DNA of 37,545 bases. Origin: Candidatus Cloacimonadota bacterium (lineage in GTDB: Bacteria; Cloacimonadota; Cloacimonadia; JGIOTU-2). Below, in pieces: positions 1 to 8,432 of this stretch. Every line of letters begins with the position of its first letter. Within the stretch, counting starts at the first letter, position 1. Made by a program: the position numbers and the translations under genes. The DNA lies in NCBI GenBank assembly GCA_016932035.1, contig JAFGDR010000024.1:1-37545 (forward strand). The letters are read 5' to 3'. Below the pieces are notes generated by a model. It was not told the origin of the DNA, did not search any database, and saw only the letters and a list, made by a program, of their open reading frames with translations.

Positions 1-1617
1 AATGTCGTTGATAAAAAACTCGAACAATATTATGGGAAACGTGGAGAATATTATACTTCAGTCATCACTGAATTAAATGATGATGGACTTGAAGTTAACA
101 CGACTAAAGAAATCAAAGATAATGAAAGAATAGAGATTTATAGCTTCGATGCCAATTACAGCACGGATAGTTTTGACCTCTCGATGTTCTATCATGTACC
201 TCGTTTCCATTGGGGCTATGAAGGTGATTTCTATGGACTAATGTATGAAGCAACAGATATGGAAGGAATGGATATCTGGAATGCTAAAGCACCCTATGGA
301 TTTGAATTTATCGGAAAAAATTTCATGCATGGACTCACTGTCGTGGCAGGTCCCGAAGTTTATTGGGGCGCAAATCCTAAAGCGATGATCAAATATGATT
401 TTGGTAACTATAAATTTAAATACACACTTATCCATGCTGAAGATTTTGTGAGAGCTAATGCATCTGCAACTGCTACAGAAGCAACATCACGTGCAACTCG
501 CCAGACCTCACTCTGTATGGAGACGAACATTATACCAAAAACAAAACTCGAAATAGGATACCTCTTTTCTGGTAGTGAAAGACTAGATGAAAAATTCTTC
601 TATGTGGGCAACGATACAACGATTTATGAAGATAAGATTAAATTTGAAGACACTCAAGGAATTAAAACTAAGATAACCTTTAATCCGTTTGGTGGAACTT
701 TGGTTGATGCCTCCTTTACCTATTCAGGATTAGTTGCAAATGCTGGTAATCCATTGCGAGAATTCGATACTACAATGCCTTATTCAGCTCTTGGAAATAA
801 AATTGTCTATGAAGGTGGTATGCTAGTCCCATGGGGTAATTTCTGGCTTTTACCCAGATTCATGTATAGACAAAACCTCATTGGTCCAAATCCAAGTATC
901 GAACCTTACACAAATGGTACTGAATTCTACCCGGGGCTTTCTCCTCGCAACAGCGATAGTGATCCATTTGCTGTGCTGGACAATAGAGAAGCAACCTCTG
1001 GTGAATTCTTTCTGACCTATGATCCTACTCCAGCAAGTTATTTCTATGCATGGGATAGTGACTACAGAGAGGATGCTGACCTAGCGTTTAGTATAGGTGG
1101 AAATTACACAAAGTATGAAACTGCCACTGACGCATATCTGTTCTATTATCAGCAAGGAAAGACAAATGTTCCCTTTGCCAGCGGTTTACCAGCAGAAAAT
1201 GTCTGGTTGTTGAAAGGACGTTTTATCATGAATCCCAGCAGAACTCTCAAAATCATTGCTAATATCGAAGGTGGTAGACAGCAATCAACTGGGAATCCAG
1301 AAAGAAATTCTCCAAAATACCTTTCATTTGATAGTAAGGTGATTATCAATAAAAAACATATCATTTCCTGTTATGCAAAGAAGAATGCCTGGGGACCTTA
1401 TGACTGGTATCGTCAGTTCAACATAACGTTCCCCTATCAATTCATGTTTGACTATTCAGTGTTGATCGACAATTTCCTGAGTGAAGAATTCTCGAGCAAA
1501 TTAGGATTTAAAACTATATTCAGAACGCTTGATGAAAATTCTCCTGGGAATGAAAATTCTGATGAAATGAGTGATTATGAATTTCAAACAGGTGTCTATT
1601 TCAGGATAGATTTTTAG
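1..1617 (+). CDS. Outer-membrane beta-barrel-like protein, 5'-truncated by window edge
   Basis: The reading frame is open from base 1. The codons before the first in-window ATG (184) read as ordinary protein with many Asp, Glu and Tyr residues, so that ATG is internal and the true start lies left of the window. The visible part is about 538 residues. It is rich in alternating aromatic and polar stretches, has many Gly/Tyr/Phe residues, lacks long hydrophobic helices, and ends in Arg-Ile-Asp-Phe. A terminal Phe on a predicted strand is the usual Bam recognition signal of outer-membrane barrels. I do not recognise a specific porin family. Glycan-binding or export barrels are possible, but this is a guess. 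The stop codon overlaps the ribosome-binding sequence of the next gene, a lipoprotein, so the two are probably co-transcribed and may work together at the outer membrane. Confidence 0.7.
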   Translation, partial: NVVDKKLEQYYGKRGEYYTSVITELNDDGLEVNTTKEIKDNERIEIYSFDANYSTDSFDLSMFYHVPRFHWGYEGDFYGLMYEATDMEGMDIWNAKAPYGFEFIGKNFMHGLTVVAGPEVYWGANPKAMIKYDFGNYKFKYTLIHAEDFVRANASATATEATSRATRQTSLCMETNIIPKTKLEIGYLFSGSERLDEKFFYVGNDTTIYEDKIKFEDTQGIKTKITFNPFGGTLVDASFTYSGLVANAGNPLREFDTTMPYSALGNKIVYEGGMLVPWGNFWLLPRFMYRQNLIGPNPSIEPYTNGTEFYPGLSPRNSDSDPFAVLDNREATSGEFFLTYDPTPASYFYAWDSDYREDADLAFSIGGNYTKYETATDAYLFYYQQGKTNVPFASGLPAENVWLLKGRFIMNPSRTLKIIANIEGGRQQSTGNPERNSPKYLSFDSKVIINKKHIISCYAKKNAWGPYDWYRQFNITFPYQFMFDYSVLIDNFLSEEFSSKLGFKTIFRTLDENSPGNENSDEMSDYEFQTGVYFRIDF

Positions 1618-1656
1618 GAGAACATTATGAAACATAAAATTTTACAGGAGAAAACA

Positions 1657-2283
1657 ATGAGAATAAAATTATTAGCAATATTTTCGATTATTATTATACT
1701 ATTAGTACTTTTGTCTGCTTGTGATCGAAAAAATGGCTCAATCGTTGATATCATTGAGTTGCCAACTGATTATCAACTTACTTTATATGGGGCTGATGAA
1801 GGCATCTATCCAAACACTGATATCTTGAACGATCCAGAAAACCCATATGCAGATGCGAATGTATATATGGGTAATGTGTGGGATCTCAATGATGAATGCC
1901 CGTCTGCAAAATCAAAATTCTATTTATGGGCTACAATCTTAGCGAAAAGTCCAACTGGTGAATATCAATACTTTACTGCAAAGTCTTTGCACGAACTGTA
2001 TACAGTAGGTGGTAGTGAAAATGCACGAGAACAGGCCAAAAGAGCCTACAGGGCAGTGTTAGATCATTTCTTCAACTCGGTTACCTGGTGGGAAGCTGAT
2101 TGGCTCAATGATGAAACCTATTACCCTATTTTACTCAGAAACATGGTTGGAGAAACACTATATGATCCTTCTGAAATGAACCTTTTACCATTGTATAACG
2201 ATCCAGCCCAAGCACTCGCAGCAATGGGCGAATGGGGATATTATTATAATACAGAACTAAAAACCGTCTCAAAAATAAATTAG
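1657..2283 (+). CDS. Lipoprotein of unknown function
   Basis: Starting at 1657 the protein has a compact type II signal peptide: a short basic start, a run of Ile/Leu, then a Leu-Ser-Ala-Cys lipobox. The mature protein is about 187 residues, rich in Trp, Tyr, Asp and Asn, with no motif I can assign. An in-frame ATG at 1627 would add ten residues. Both starts have an AGGAG exactly six bases upstream (1616-1620 and 1646-1650). I prefer 1657 because it gives a normal signal-peptide length. It follows the outer-membrane barrel gene closely and is followed by a terminator at 2314-2344, so it is the last gene of that operon. A role as a partner lipoprotein of the barrel is inferred only from position. 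Confidence 0.75.
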   Translation: MRIKLLAIFSIIIILLVLLSACDRKNGSIVDIIELPTDYQLTLYGADEGIYPNTDILNDPENPYADANVYMGNVWDLNDECPSAKSKFYLWATILAKSPTGEYQYFTAKSLHELYTVGGSENAREQAKRAYRAVLDHFFNSVTWWEADWLNDETYYPILLRNMVGETLYDPSEMNLLPLYNDPAQALAAMGEWGYYYNTELKTVSKIN

Positions 2284-2313
2284 TTCAATCCATCTTATAT
2301 TGCTAAAGTGAAT

Positions 2314-2344
2314 AAAGCCGTCACAAATGCGACGGCTTTTTTTT
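2314..2344 (+). terminator. Rho-independent terminator after the barrel-lipoprotein operon
   Basis: Nine-base perfect stem (AAAGCCGTC, 2314-2322, with GACGGCTTT, 2331-2339), an eight-base loop, and a run of T at 2337-2344. It lies 30 bases after the lipoprotein stop. Confidence 0.88.
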
Positions 2345-2364
2345 ATAAGAAAACTTTGAAGAAA

Positions 2365-2525
2365 ACCAAGCATGAATTGAACCCCACAATTCACTGATAT
2401 AGTGTCAGTTACAGGTTTTGTATTGCTAGGTTAAGAAAATGGGTGCTTTTTATCGAACACCCTTAATTTACTTATTATAAGTTATTTACGAGATATTTCT
2501 CGCAAGAAATCACAAATGGTGACCC
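2365..2525. repeat. Left copy of tRNA-Glu-3'-end/trailer direct repeat
   Basis: Bases 2441-2525 match 8265-8349 with 3 mismatches in 85. The part left of that (2365-2440) is a more diverged match of 8177-8264. Read on the minus strand, the repeat begins with GGGTCACCA, the last nine bases of the intact tRNA-Glu at 8341-8415. It continues into the trailer and terminator hairpin, then into a decayed piece resembling a tRNA-Glu T arm (2365-2383). Together with the right copy it brackets the two tandem beta-helix genes. It could be an attachment-site remnant or the scar of a duplication. Confidence 0.8.
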
Positions 2526-2599
2526 TTAACCTCGAAGATTACATTGAGATCTATAAAGAGCTCGTGGTGATGAATGAAGTACTGAAGGATTTGCTGTGA
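2516..2599 (+). pseudogene. Possible gene remnant (27-codon C-terminal tail)
   Basis: Starting from the ATG inside the repeat, the frame reads 27 codons to TGA. The product is acidic and helical-looking, with Leu-Glu-Asp-Tyr-Ile-Glu and ending Leu-Lys-Asp-Leu-Leu. The codons look native, there is no ribosome-binding site, and the sequence starts exactly where the tRNA-derived repeat ends. I read it as the 3' end of a gene cut off by the event that placed the repeat here. A chance open frame is also possible. I do not recognise the family. Confidence 0.3.
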
Positions 2600-2609
2600 T
2601 TGCCAGCTA

Positions 2610-4838
2610 CTACTTAACCTTCACCATCTTCCTCACCACTGCATGTCCATTATACTCTAACTTATATAAATATGTTCCTGGTGCAACCTGTGTTCCATAT
2701 TCGTCTGTACCATCCCACAAAATCTTGGTTTTTGCCCAGAAATTGTTGGTTCTTCCATCGAAACTTCGAATACGTTGTCCTCGTGTATTGTATATTGAAA
2801 GTTTGTAATCTTCTACTCTTGTATAATCCGCTGTGATGAATAATATTTCGGTCTCATTCGTAAAGGGATTCGGTGTATTTTGGAATAAATACAAATTATG
2901 AATAAAACTCGTATCCGGTTGATCCACACTGACTGTATCCTGGCACTCATACGCGCCGATGTCTATTCTTCCATTAAATATTCTCGGATTTCCTGCCAGG
3001 TCCGTTGCAGGTAAATGCAGTCCCGTTGTATCCGGCGTGCCTGCATCTATGCAGGGAGAATATTTTGTTAACTCATAGCTGAACGGATCCCCACCAACAA
3101 ACAACGGATCCTCGTCTATGTTGCCGTCTCCCCAATATAATGTACCATTATTATTTGTGTTGATTGCATCTATGCCGCCGTCAATATTGCAGTACTCCAC
3201 AGAAGCAGAACAAGGATCTCCAATTGGAGAAAACCATATCTCAGTATCCGGTTCATTCCTAAGAATCGTATTAATTAAATGTATATGACTATCATCAACT
3301 AAGCGTATTGTTCCTTCAGAACAGTCCTTGTTATCAACGACAGTAGAATTTATCAAATAAGCACTATCATAACTCCATGTTATTGAAATACCACTACAAA
3401 GAATTCCATAATTATTTGTAATACTTGTATTTACTATTACCGGACAAGTATTATTACTAAACGTTATAGCTCCAAAATTATCAGTAGCTGGATTCACAAT
3501 ATTACCCCTTATCTTACAATTATTAAGTAATAATGAAGTATTGAGTCTTGCACTTAATGCAACTGCGTTGGTCTCACCTAAAGAGCTTATATCTACATTT
3601 TTCAGTGAGGATAAACAATTTGAATATAAAAATAAATGTGATACTCCATCTCCAATACAATCATTATTTTCTATAATGATATTTTCAAAATTTACCGATG
3701 AATTATAATTAATATCTATACCACCTACATAATGTCCAAAACCATTAATTAGAGAAATATCTTGTACTACATAATCCGAAATTTTATCTATTTCAAACAG
3801 AATTGCTGTTTGTTCTGCATTGATGACAGTAAGCTCTTTACCTGCACCTTTTAAAGAAAGATAATCCTTCCCACCAAATGCAAAGAATTCACCAGTTACA
3901 GATGGTGAATACGTACCTTCTGCTAAATAAATTGTGTTTGGATGCGTACTATCCGATTCTGTCATAATAAGTGCATAATATATATTCTTTAACGCATTAT
4001 TCCAATCCAAACCGTTGTTTGTATTATAACCATCAGGTGATACATAAATATCATGATTAATTTGTTCTATCTTGTGATTGTTGACTGTAATTATGATAGT
4101 TCCATGTCGTGAATAAGCATAGAATTTATCTGGTTCCTGGACAGTAAAGGTATCAACATAAACCGTCATATTACCTAAATGATTATAAACATCACTACCA
4201 GCGGGGGCATAATTCAAATATATATCACAGGGTTCATCTTGTGAAAAAGAAATATTAACATTACTATCCCCTCTGTTGATACCTCCACCTGTTCCGTGAG
4301 CAAAATTATTTATAATTTTGGTTCCAGAAATATTTAGTTCTAGACAATCATTTACAAAAATTCCTCCTCCGATGTCGGCTACATTATTTTGTATAATACA
4401 ATTTAATATATTGAATGTGTTTATAATATCATCTCCATACCCAATGTATATTCCACCACCAAAGGTATTATCATACCCATCATCATTTCCACTTCCATGC
4501 TGGATAGTAAATCCACATATACTCGCCTCATCTCCCCCGTCTTTGTTAACCACACAACTACCATTATTATTTCCATCGATAATCGTGTTTTGTATATATG
4601 CTTCATCTTCTGTTGTATAGTACTTGCTTGCAACCGTGATGTTCTTTGCTTTATAATCTATGTTCTCAAAATAGGTGCCTGGATAAACAAGAATAATATC
4701 TCCGTCAGATGCGTTATCTATACCCTCTTGAATAGTTGTGTAGTCTCCGGTACCGTTGATGTCTACGATTATGGTTGATGACCAGATATTAGTAAAAGGA
4801 AGTATAATTAATATAATTGCTATGGATAAATTTTTCAT
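2610..4838 (-). CDS. Secreted right-handed beta-helix protein with T9SS-type C-terminal sorting domain
   Basis: Predicted 742 residues. It has an N-terminal signal peptide ending near Trp-Ser-Ser, then a pectate-lyase-like opening (GDYTTIQEGID, followed by VYPGTYFEN) typical of parallel beta-helix surface proteins. A second helix module begins near residue 265 with a DUF1565-like YVSPDG..NNGLDW motif. A SPCIDAGTPD motif follows, and the last 90 residues form a FlgD-like Ig domain (TPNPFTNET, then APGTYLYKLEY, ending in a Lys-rich tail), the usual type A cargo signal of type IX secretion. I chose the second of two adjacent ATGs because GAGG then sits five bases upstream, as in the neighbouring paralogue. 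It is the downstream gene of a two-gene minus-strand unit. Surface adhesion or polysaccharide binding is plausible, but no catalytic residues are evident. Confidence 0.88.
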   Translation of the reverse strand: MKNLSIAIILIILPFTNIWSSTIIVDINGTGDYTTIQEGIDNASDGDIILVYPGTYFENIDYKAKNITVASKYYTTEDEAYIQNTIIDGNNNGSCVVNKDGGDEASICGFTIQHGSGNDDGYDNTFGGGIYIGYGDDIINTFNILNCIIQNNVADIGGGIFVNDCLELNISGTKIINNFAHGTGGGINRGDSNVNISFSQDEPCDIYLNYAPAGSDVYNHLGNMTVYVDTFTVQEPDKFYAYSRHGTIIITVNNHKIEQINHDIYVSPDGYNTNNGLDWNNALKNIYYALIMTESDSTHPNTIYLAEGTYSPSVTGEFFAFGGKDYLSLKGAGKELTVINAEQTAILFEIDKISDYVVQDISLINGFGHYVGGIDINYNSSVNFENIIIENNDCIGDGVSHLFLYSNCLSSLKNVDISSLGETNAVALSARLNTSLLLNNCKIRGNIVNPATDNFGAITFSNNTCPVIVNTSITNNYGILCSGISITWSYDSAYLINSTVVDNKDCSEGTIRLVDDSHIHLINTILRNEPDTEIWFSPIGDPCSASVEYCNIDGGIDAINTNNNGTLYWGDGNIDEDPLFVGGDPFSYELTKYSPCIDAGTPDTTGLHLPATDLAGNPRIFNGRIDIGAYECQDTVSVDQPDTSFIHNLYLFQNTPNPFTNETEILFITADYTRVEDYKLSIYNTRGQRIRSFDGRTNNFWAKTKILWDGTDEYGTQVAPGTYLYKLEYNGHAVVRKMVKVK

Positions 4839-4856
4839 CATTACCTCACCCCCGTT

Positions 4857-4886
4857 CCCCCTCTCCGAAATAGATCAGAGAGGGGG
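4857..4886 (-). other. Hairpin between the two tandem beta-helix genes
   Basis: A nine-base perfect stem (CCCCCTCTC, 4857-4865, with GAGAGGGGG, 4878-4886) around a 12-base loop lies between the two genes, just upstream of the ribosome-binding site of the second. There is no T run after it, so it looks more like an RNA-processing or stability hairpin than a terminator. Confidence 0.55.
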
Positions 4887-4906
4887 TATTGGAGTTTATT
4901 ATACTT

Positions 4907-7579
4907 TTATTTCATGAGTAACATTTTGTGAAGAGCGGTTTTATTGCCTGAAGTAAGTTTATAGAAATAGATGCTGTTCTTTACGTCGTTACCATATCTG
5001 TCCCTGCAATCCCACGAAACAGAATGATATACATCCTTGCTTCCTGAAGATATGATACAGTCACAATCGATGGTTCGTACCAATTGACCACGTATGTTAT
5101 ATATGTTTAGTTCCGTATGTGCTGCATTCTGTTCAGGCATGAACCTGATCGTTGTCATGTTCGTTCTTACTGGATTCGGATAATTCTGTAACAATGTGAT
5201 TGTGTGAATAAAAGAGGATTCATTTGTATTCAGTTTAACTGTTGCAAAGGATTTTCGTTCATAGTAGAGGGGCTTTGCAATATATGCCTGGTTTTCATTA
5301 CTATACATAATGAACGGAATCGATTTAAAAGGTTCACCTTTTTGACCTTCGTAGTACAATTTGAATTCCAGTCCGTTATTACCATTCTTTAATGTTTCAG
5401 GGGTATATGCGAGGATCTGAACCGGATAATTATTATTATGCACTTTACTCGCTCCAATACATTGATCATCACTGAACACCGCAATCTCAGCAATTGATGA
5501 ATCTGAATAGACTGTATCAATATTTATAGCCATATAGTCGATTTTTTCAGTATAGGTAAAATAATCGGTCATTTCTCTTGTCTTTGGTGGAACTGGTGGA
5601 GAGGATTCATTCCAAACGAGATCACATTCCTCATACACTTCTATTATATAAAGTTCTCCTGGATTTACAGTGAGAGAATCAACAATGCAGGGAGTCGTTC
5701 CGGGTTCCGGACGTTCAACAGCCCAGTGCTCCGAATACACAGCACTCCATTCATCCCATATCGAATCAAACGCGTCTGTAAAAGCAGCCGGTTCTTCCAA
5801 AAAACAGCCAATCCAATTCTCCTGCTCAGTAAGAAGACCTATCTTTGTGCTCTCATCGAGCCATGTGCCGGAGATACCCTTCACGGGTATGTCATCATAT
5901 TGCTCCTTTAATTCAATCTTATAGCCCTGCCTGCTGTCAAATTCATCATCCGTTAAGTCAATCTGCCATCCTTGGTTATACCAAACTGCTTCATTATTTT
6001 GATAAACAACTCTATAAAGAATGTCATCATTATAAAATTGATCATCATCCATTAATCCCTGTTTAATCAGGACGCTGTCTGCTCTCATCCAATTCGTTGT
6101 AGTTCTGTTCAATACAGGGAAAGACATCCAATCAACATTATCGAACTCTTCATTATCATAATCATCTTTGAAGTAATCATGCGAAGCAACAGGGATAGCG
6201 CCCATATCTGCAGGGGTGTCATCTGCGTCCTCGTATTGTGCACCGGGATGTCCTGTGTCTATACAGGGAGAGAAACCACCAGCATTCCACTTCAGGGTGT
6301 AATCGTCACTTGTTCTATTTGTAAAGAGAGGATCACAGTCCAAACAGTATATTTCCTGAGAAGGGGATGAATCATAGTTACCTAAACTGTTATCATAAAG
6401 ATCGGAATATCCAACAACTAATAACTCGGTCCCAGTATTCCATCGTATGCCGTATCCTTCATTAAATGCAATGATATTGTTGTAAATACCATTATAATAT
6501 CCTGAATCACCTAAATATACAGCTGCTTTATTAAGATCATACATACTATCATAGCAATCATTATCAACAATTGTATTATTATTAATTATGTAAGAATCAG
6601 AACTTGAATACGAAGGAACATGTCGGATGCAAATGACGGAACTTGAATAATCACAGTTATTTTCATAAATCATATTACCTGTAATTGCAATTTCAGCATT
6701 ATCAGTTAGATGAATTAATTGTTGAGAATCATTATTATATATTGTATTATTAATAATTTCAATCGGATCTTCATTATCGTCCCATGAATCATCGAATTCT
6801 GAATAAAGCAATGAAGCCTCACTGACTGAATAGGTATCGTACGTATTGTTATAGATGTTATTATTATCAATAGTTGGTGAATTATCATCATCTGCAACGA
6901 TATAAATTGCAATACCTTCTCGATCTACAGTGGTAGCGTATCCTAAATAGGAACTTAACCTATTATTGTAAATATCATTATTTCGGATTGTAACATTATC
7001 CTTACATGCAATTGCAATACCACCTTCAACGTCAATTCCTTCATTATTTCTAATGACACAATCTTCTACAATAGTATTTCCTTCACAATATATTGCAATT
7101 CCCAAACCATAGTGATTAGTTCCTGTTGAATTATCATAAGTACAATACTCAATAACGCAGTTTCTTATGATTGGTGAAGCTCCATTAGTACAACTAATTA
7201 CAGCTCCTTTCTCGGGACTATGATCTCCATCGAATTCAAAATCCCTGATTGTGAAACCATAAATTAAATCATTATTGTTGATATTAGAATCTGTTAAATT
7301 GAAAACACTATAATAACTAAGATCTTCCTCACCATCTATGATGCAATTATCGGGACCACCGTATGATCTTACCGTTATATGTTTGTTTTGCCAGCTAAGA
7401 TTATTCTCGTTATAAACACCATCTAAAACCCAGACAACATCACCATTCTGTGCATTATATATGCCTGCTTCAATGGTTGTATAATCTCCATTGCCATTGC
7501 AGTCAACCACTATCGTATCAGCAAAACATATTGTTAATGTTACTAATGTAATTACTATCGTAAGAAATATCTTTTTCAT
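4907..7579 (-). CDS. Large secreted right-handed beta-helix protein with T9SS-type sorting domain
   Basis: 890 residues. A signal peptide (Lys-Lys, hydrophobic core, cleavage near Cys-Phe-Ala-Asp) is followed by a parallel beta-helix region to about residue 460. This opens with the same GDYTTIEAGIYNA motif as its neighbour and carries many short Asn-rich NNTIYNN-type coils. A central non-helix region rich in Trp, Asp and Glu (about 470-690) is followed by a linker and a FlgD-like sorting domain (YPNPVRTN, then an Ile-Tyr-Asn-Ile-Arg-Gly strand, ending KMLLMK). The ATG has GAGG five bases upstream. It is the first gene of the two-gene unit. No enzyme motif is visible; a cell-surface or released adhesive role is inferred from the fold and the sorting tail. 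Confidence 0.88.
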   Translation of the reverse strand: MKKIFLTIVITLVTLTICFADTIVVDCNGNGDYTTIEAGIYNAQNGDVVWVLDGVYNENNLSWQNKHITVRSYGGPDNCIIDGEEDLSYYSVFNLTDSNINNNDLIYGFTIRDFEFDGDHSPEKGAVISCTNGASPIIRNCVIEYCTYDNSTGTNHYGLGIAIYCEGNTIVEDCVIRNNEGIDVEGGIAIACKDNVTIRNNDIYNNRLSSYLGYATTVDREGIAIYIVADDDNSPTIDNNNIYNNTYDTYSVSEASLLYSEFDDSWDDNEDPIEIINNTIYNNDSQQLIHLTDNAEIAITGNMIYENNCDYSSSVICIRHVPSYSSSDSYIINNNTIVDNDCYDSMYDLNKAAVYLGDSGYYNGIYNNIIAFNEGYGIRWNTGTELLVVGYSDLYDNSLGNYDSSPSQEIYCLDCDPLFTNRTSDDYTLKWNAGGFSPCIDTGHPGAQYEDADDTPADMGAIPVASHDYFKDDYDNEEFDNVDWMSFPVLNRTTTNWMRADSVLIKQGLMDDDQFYNDDILYRVVYQNNEAVWYNQGWQIDLTDDEFDSRQGYKIELKEQYDDIPVKGISGTWLDESTKIGLLTEQENWIGCFLEEPAAFTDAFDSIWDEWSAVYSEHWAVERPEPGTTPCIVDSLTVNPGELYIIEVYEECDLVWNESSPPVPPKTREMTDYFTYTEKIDYMAINIDTVYSDSSIAEIAVFSDDQCIGASKVHNNNYPVQILAYTPETLKNGNNGLEFKLYYEGQKGEPFKSIPFIMYSNENQAYIAKPLYYERKSFATVKLNTNESSFIHTITLLQNYPNPVRTNMTTIRFMPEQNAAHTELNIYNIRGQLVRTIDCDCIISSGSKDVYHSVSWDCRDRYGNDVKNSIYFYKLTSGNKTALHKMLLMK

Positions 7580-7716
7580 GTTAACCTCATTATATTTTTT
7601 TCCTTTATCCCGTTTTTCCTCCTTCCTATAAAGGTAATTCGTAAAGGAGTATTCCCGGCAATCTCAATATTCCATTTCATAAATTCCTTTCTACTATGTT
7701 CGAATTTTTTGTCAAT

Positions 7717-7755
7717 AAGAAAACCTATCTATTTTGGGAATCACGATAGATAGGT
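7717..7755 (-). terminator. Terminator-like hairpin, minus strand, with no gene in front of it
   Basis: A perfect ten-base stem (ACCTATCTAT, 7723-7732, with ATAGATAGGT, 7746-7755) and a 13-base loop, followed on the minus strand by TTTTCTT. It has the shape of a minus-strand terminator, yet no gene ends just before it. It may be the tail of a lost gene or a leader element of the beta-helix gene that starts at 7579. Confidence 0.45.
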
Positions 7756-8176
7756 CTGTTCAACTGAATTTGTTCTTACCTGTAACATAATCAAAGGAAA
7801 TGGTATTCTTTACATTTTTATTTTTTTCTGTAAATTCCTTACTTGATAAATAATAAATAGATGCAACACGTATCTTTATAAAATAATCATATAAAATAAT
7901 TCTTATAGTCATGATTCTCTATTTAATCTCATTCTTTTTATATATATCATAAAAATACCTATTTTGTGACGCCACCACTCAAAAAAGTTGGAATTTCTTA
8001 TCAAATATATAAATAATGAGTAGTAAAACAGTAAAAGAAGAACTCGGTTTGTACCAAAAGATGTAATATTTTCATTTACAGTTACGGTTATGATTTGTTT
8101 ATGAATGCGTAAACTTGAATTGGTATACTTTAATCTACAGGTAAATTATTCATTAAAATATCAGAATTGCCTAATA

Positions 8177-8349
8177 GACCCAAGGGGAATCGAACCTCGC
8201 AATTCATTGCTATAGAGTTACTTATAGATTTTATCGTGACTATGTTTGATGGAAAATGAAAAAAGGGTGCTCTTTATCGAACACCCTTAATTTACTTATT
8301 ATAGGTTACTTACGAGATATTTCTCGCAAGAAATCACAAATGGTGACCC
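8177..8349. repeat. Right copy of tRNA-Glu-3'-end/trailer direct repeat
   Basis: Partner of 2365-2525. Bases 8265-8349 match 2441-2525 with 3 differences. The right end enters the acceptor end of the intact tRNA-Glu. The left end (8177-8196) is itself a near-perfect copy, one C short, of the acceptor and T-arm part of that tRNA (8345-8365), so tRNA-Glu ends occur in layers here. Confidence 0.8.
8259..8286 (-). terminator. Terminator of the tRNA-Lys/tRNA-Glu operon
   Basis: On the minus strand the hairpin GGGTGTTC-GATAAA-GAGCACCC (one mismatch) is followed by six T (8264-8259). It lies 55 bases after the tRNA-Glu 3' end. A smaller hairpin, CGAGA with TCTCG, sits in the trailer between them. 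Confidence 0.65.
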
Positions 8350-8415
8350 CAAGGGGAATCGAACCCCTATTGCAGGAATGAAAATCCTGAGTCCTAACCG
8401 TTAGACGATGGGGCC
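8341..8415 (-). tRNA. tRNA-Glu (anticodon TTC)
   Basis: The cloverleaf folds by eye. The acceptor stem is GGCCCCA with TGGGGTC, including one G-U pair. The anticodon stem CAGGA/TCCTG encloses TTTTCAT, giving anticodon TTC. The T arm is GGGG-TTCGATT-CCCC and a CCA end is encoded. It lies 17 bases downstream of tRNA-Lys and is transcribed with it. Its 3' end coincides with the flanking repeat. Confidence 0.95.
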
Positions 8416-8432
8416 TAAAGGAAAAAACTAAA

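Larger units (their letters stand above)
2284..2609. other. Intergenic region with terminator and tRNA-Glu-derived repeat
   Basis: No complete gene is visible here. The stretch holds the terminator at 2314-2344, the left copy of the tRNA-Glu-derived repeat (2365-2525) and a 27-codon tail that looks like the end of a lost gene (2516-2599). Confidence 0.6.
7580..8340. other. Long AT-rich intergenic region between beta-helix gene and tRNA-Glu
   Basis: I see no convincing gene in this 761-base stretch. It holds a 10-bp hairpin (7723-7755), a 16-codon open frame at 8016-8066 without a ribosome-binding site (probably chance), a tRNA-Glu fragment (8177-8196), and the tRNA operon terminator (8259-8286). 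It also contains most of the right copy of the flanking repeat. The low G+C suggests decayed sequence. Confidence 0.6.

Noticed and set aside
184-1617. ATG at 184 as the start of the first gene
   Set aside because: The frame is open with protein-like codons all the way to base 1, so the gene is cut by the window edge.
4318-4778. Overlapping frames on both strands inside the 2610-4838 gene
   Set aside because: They are shadows of the repetitive Asn/Ile-rich beta-helix coding sequence.
8016-8066. 16-codon frame in the AT-rich intergenic region
   Set aside because: It has no ribosome-binding site and is too short to separate from chance.
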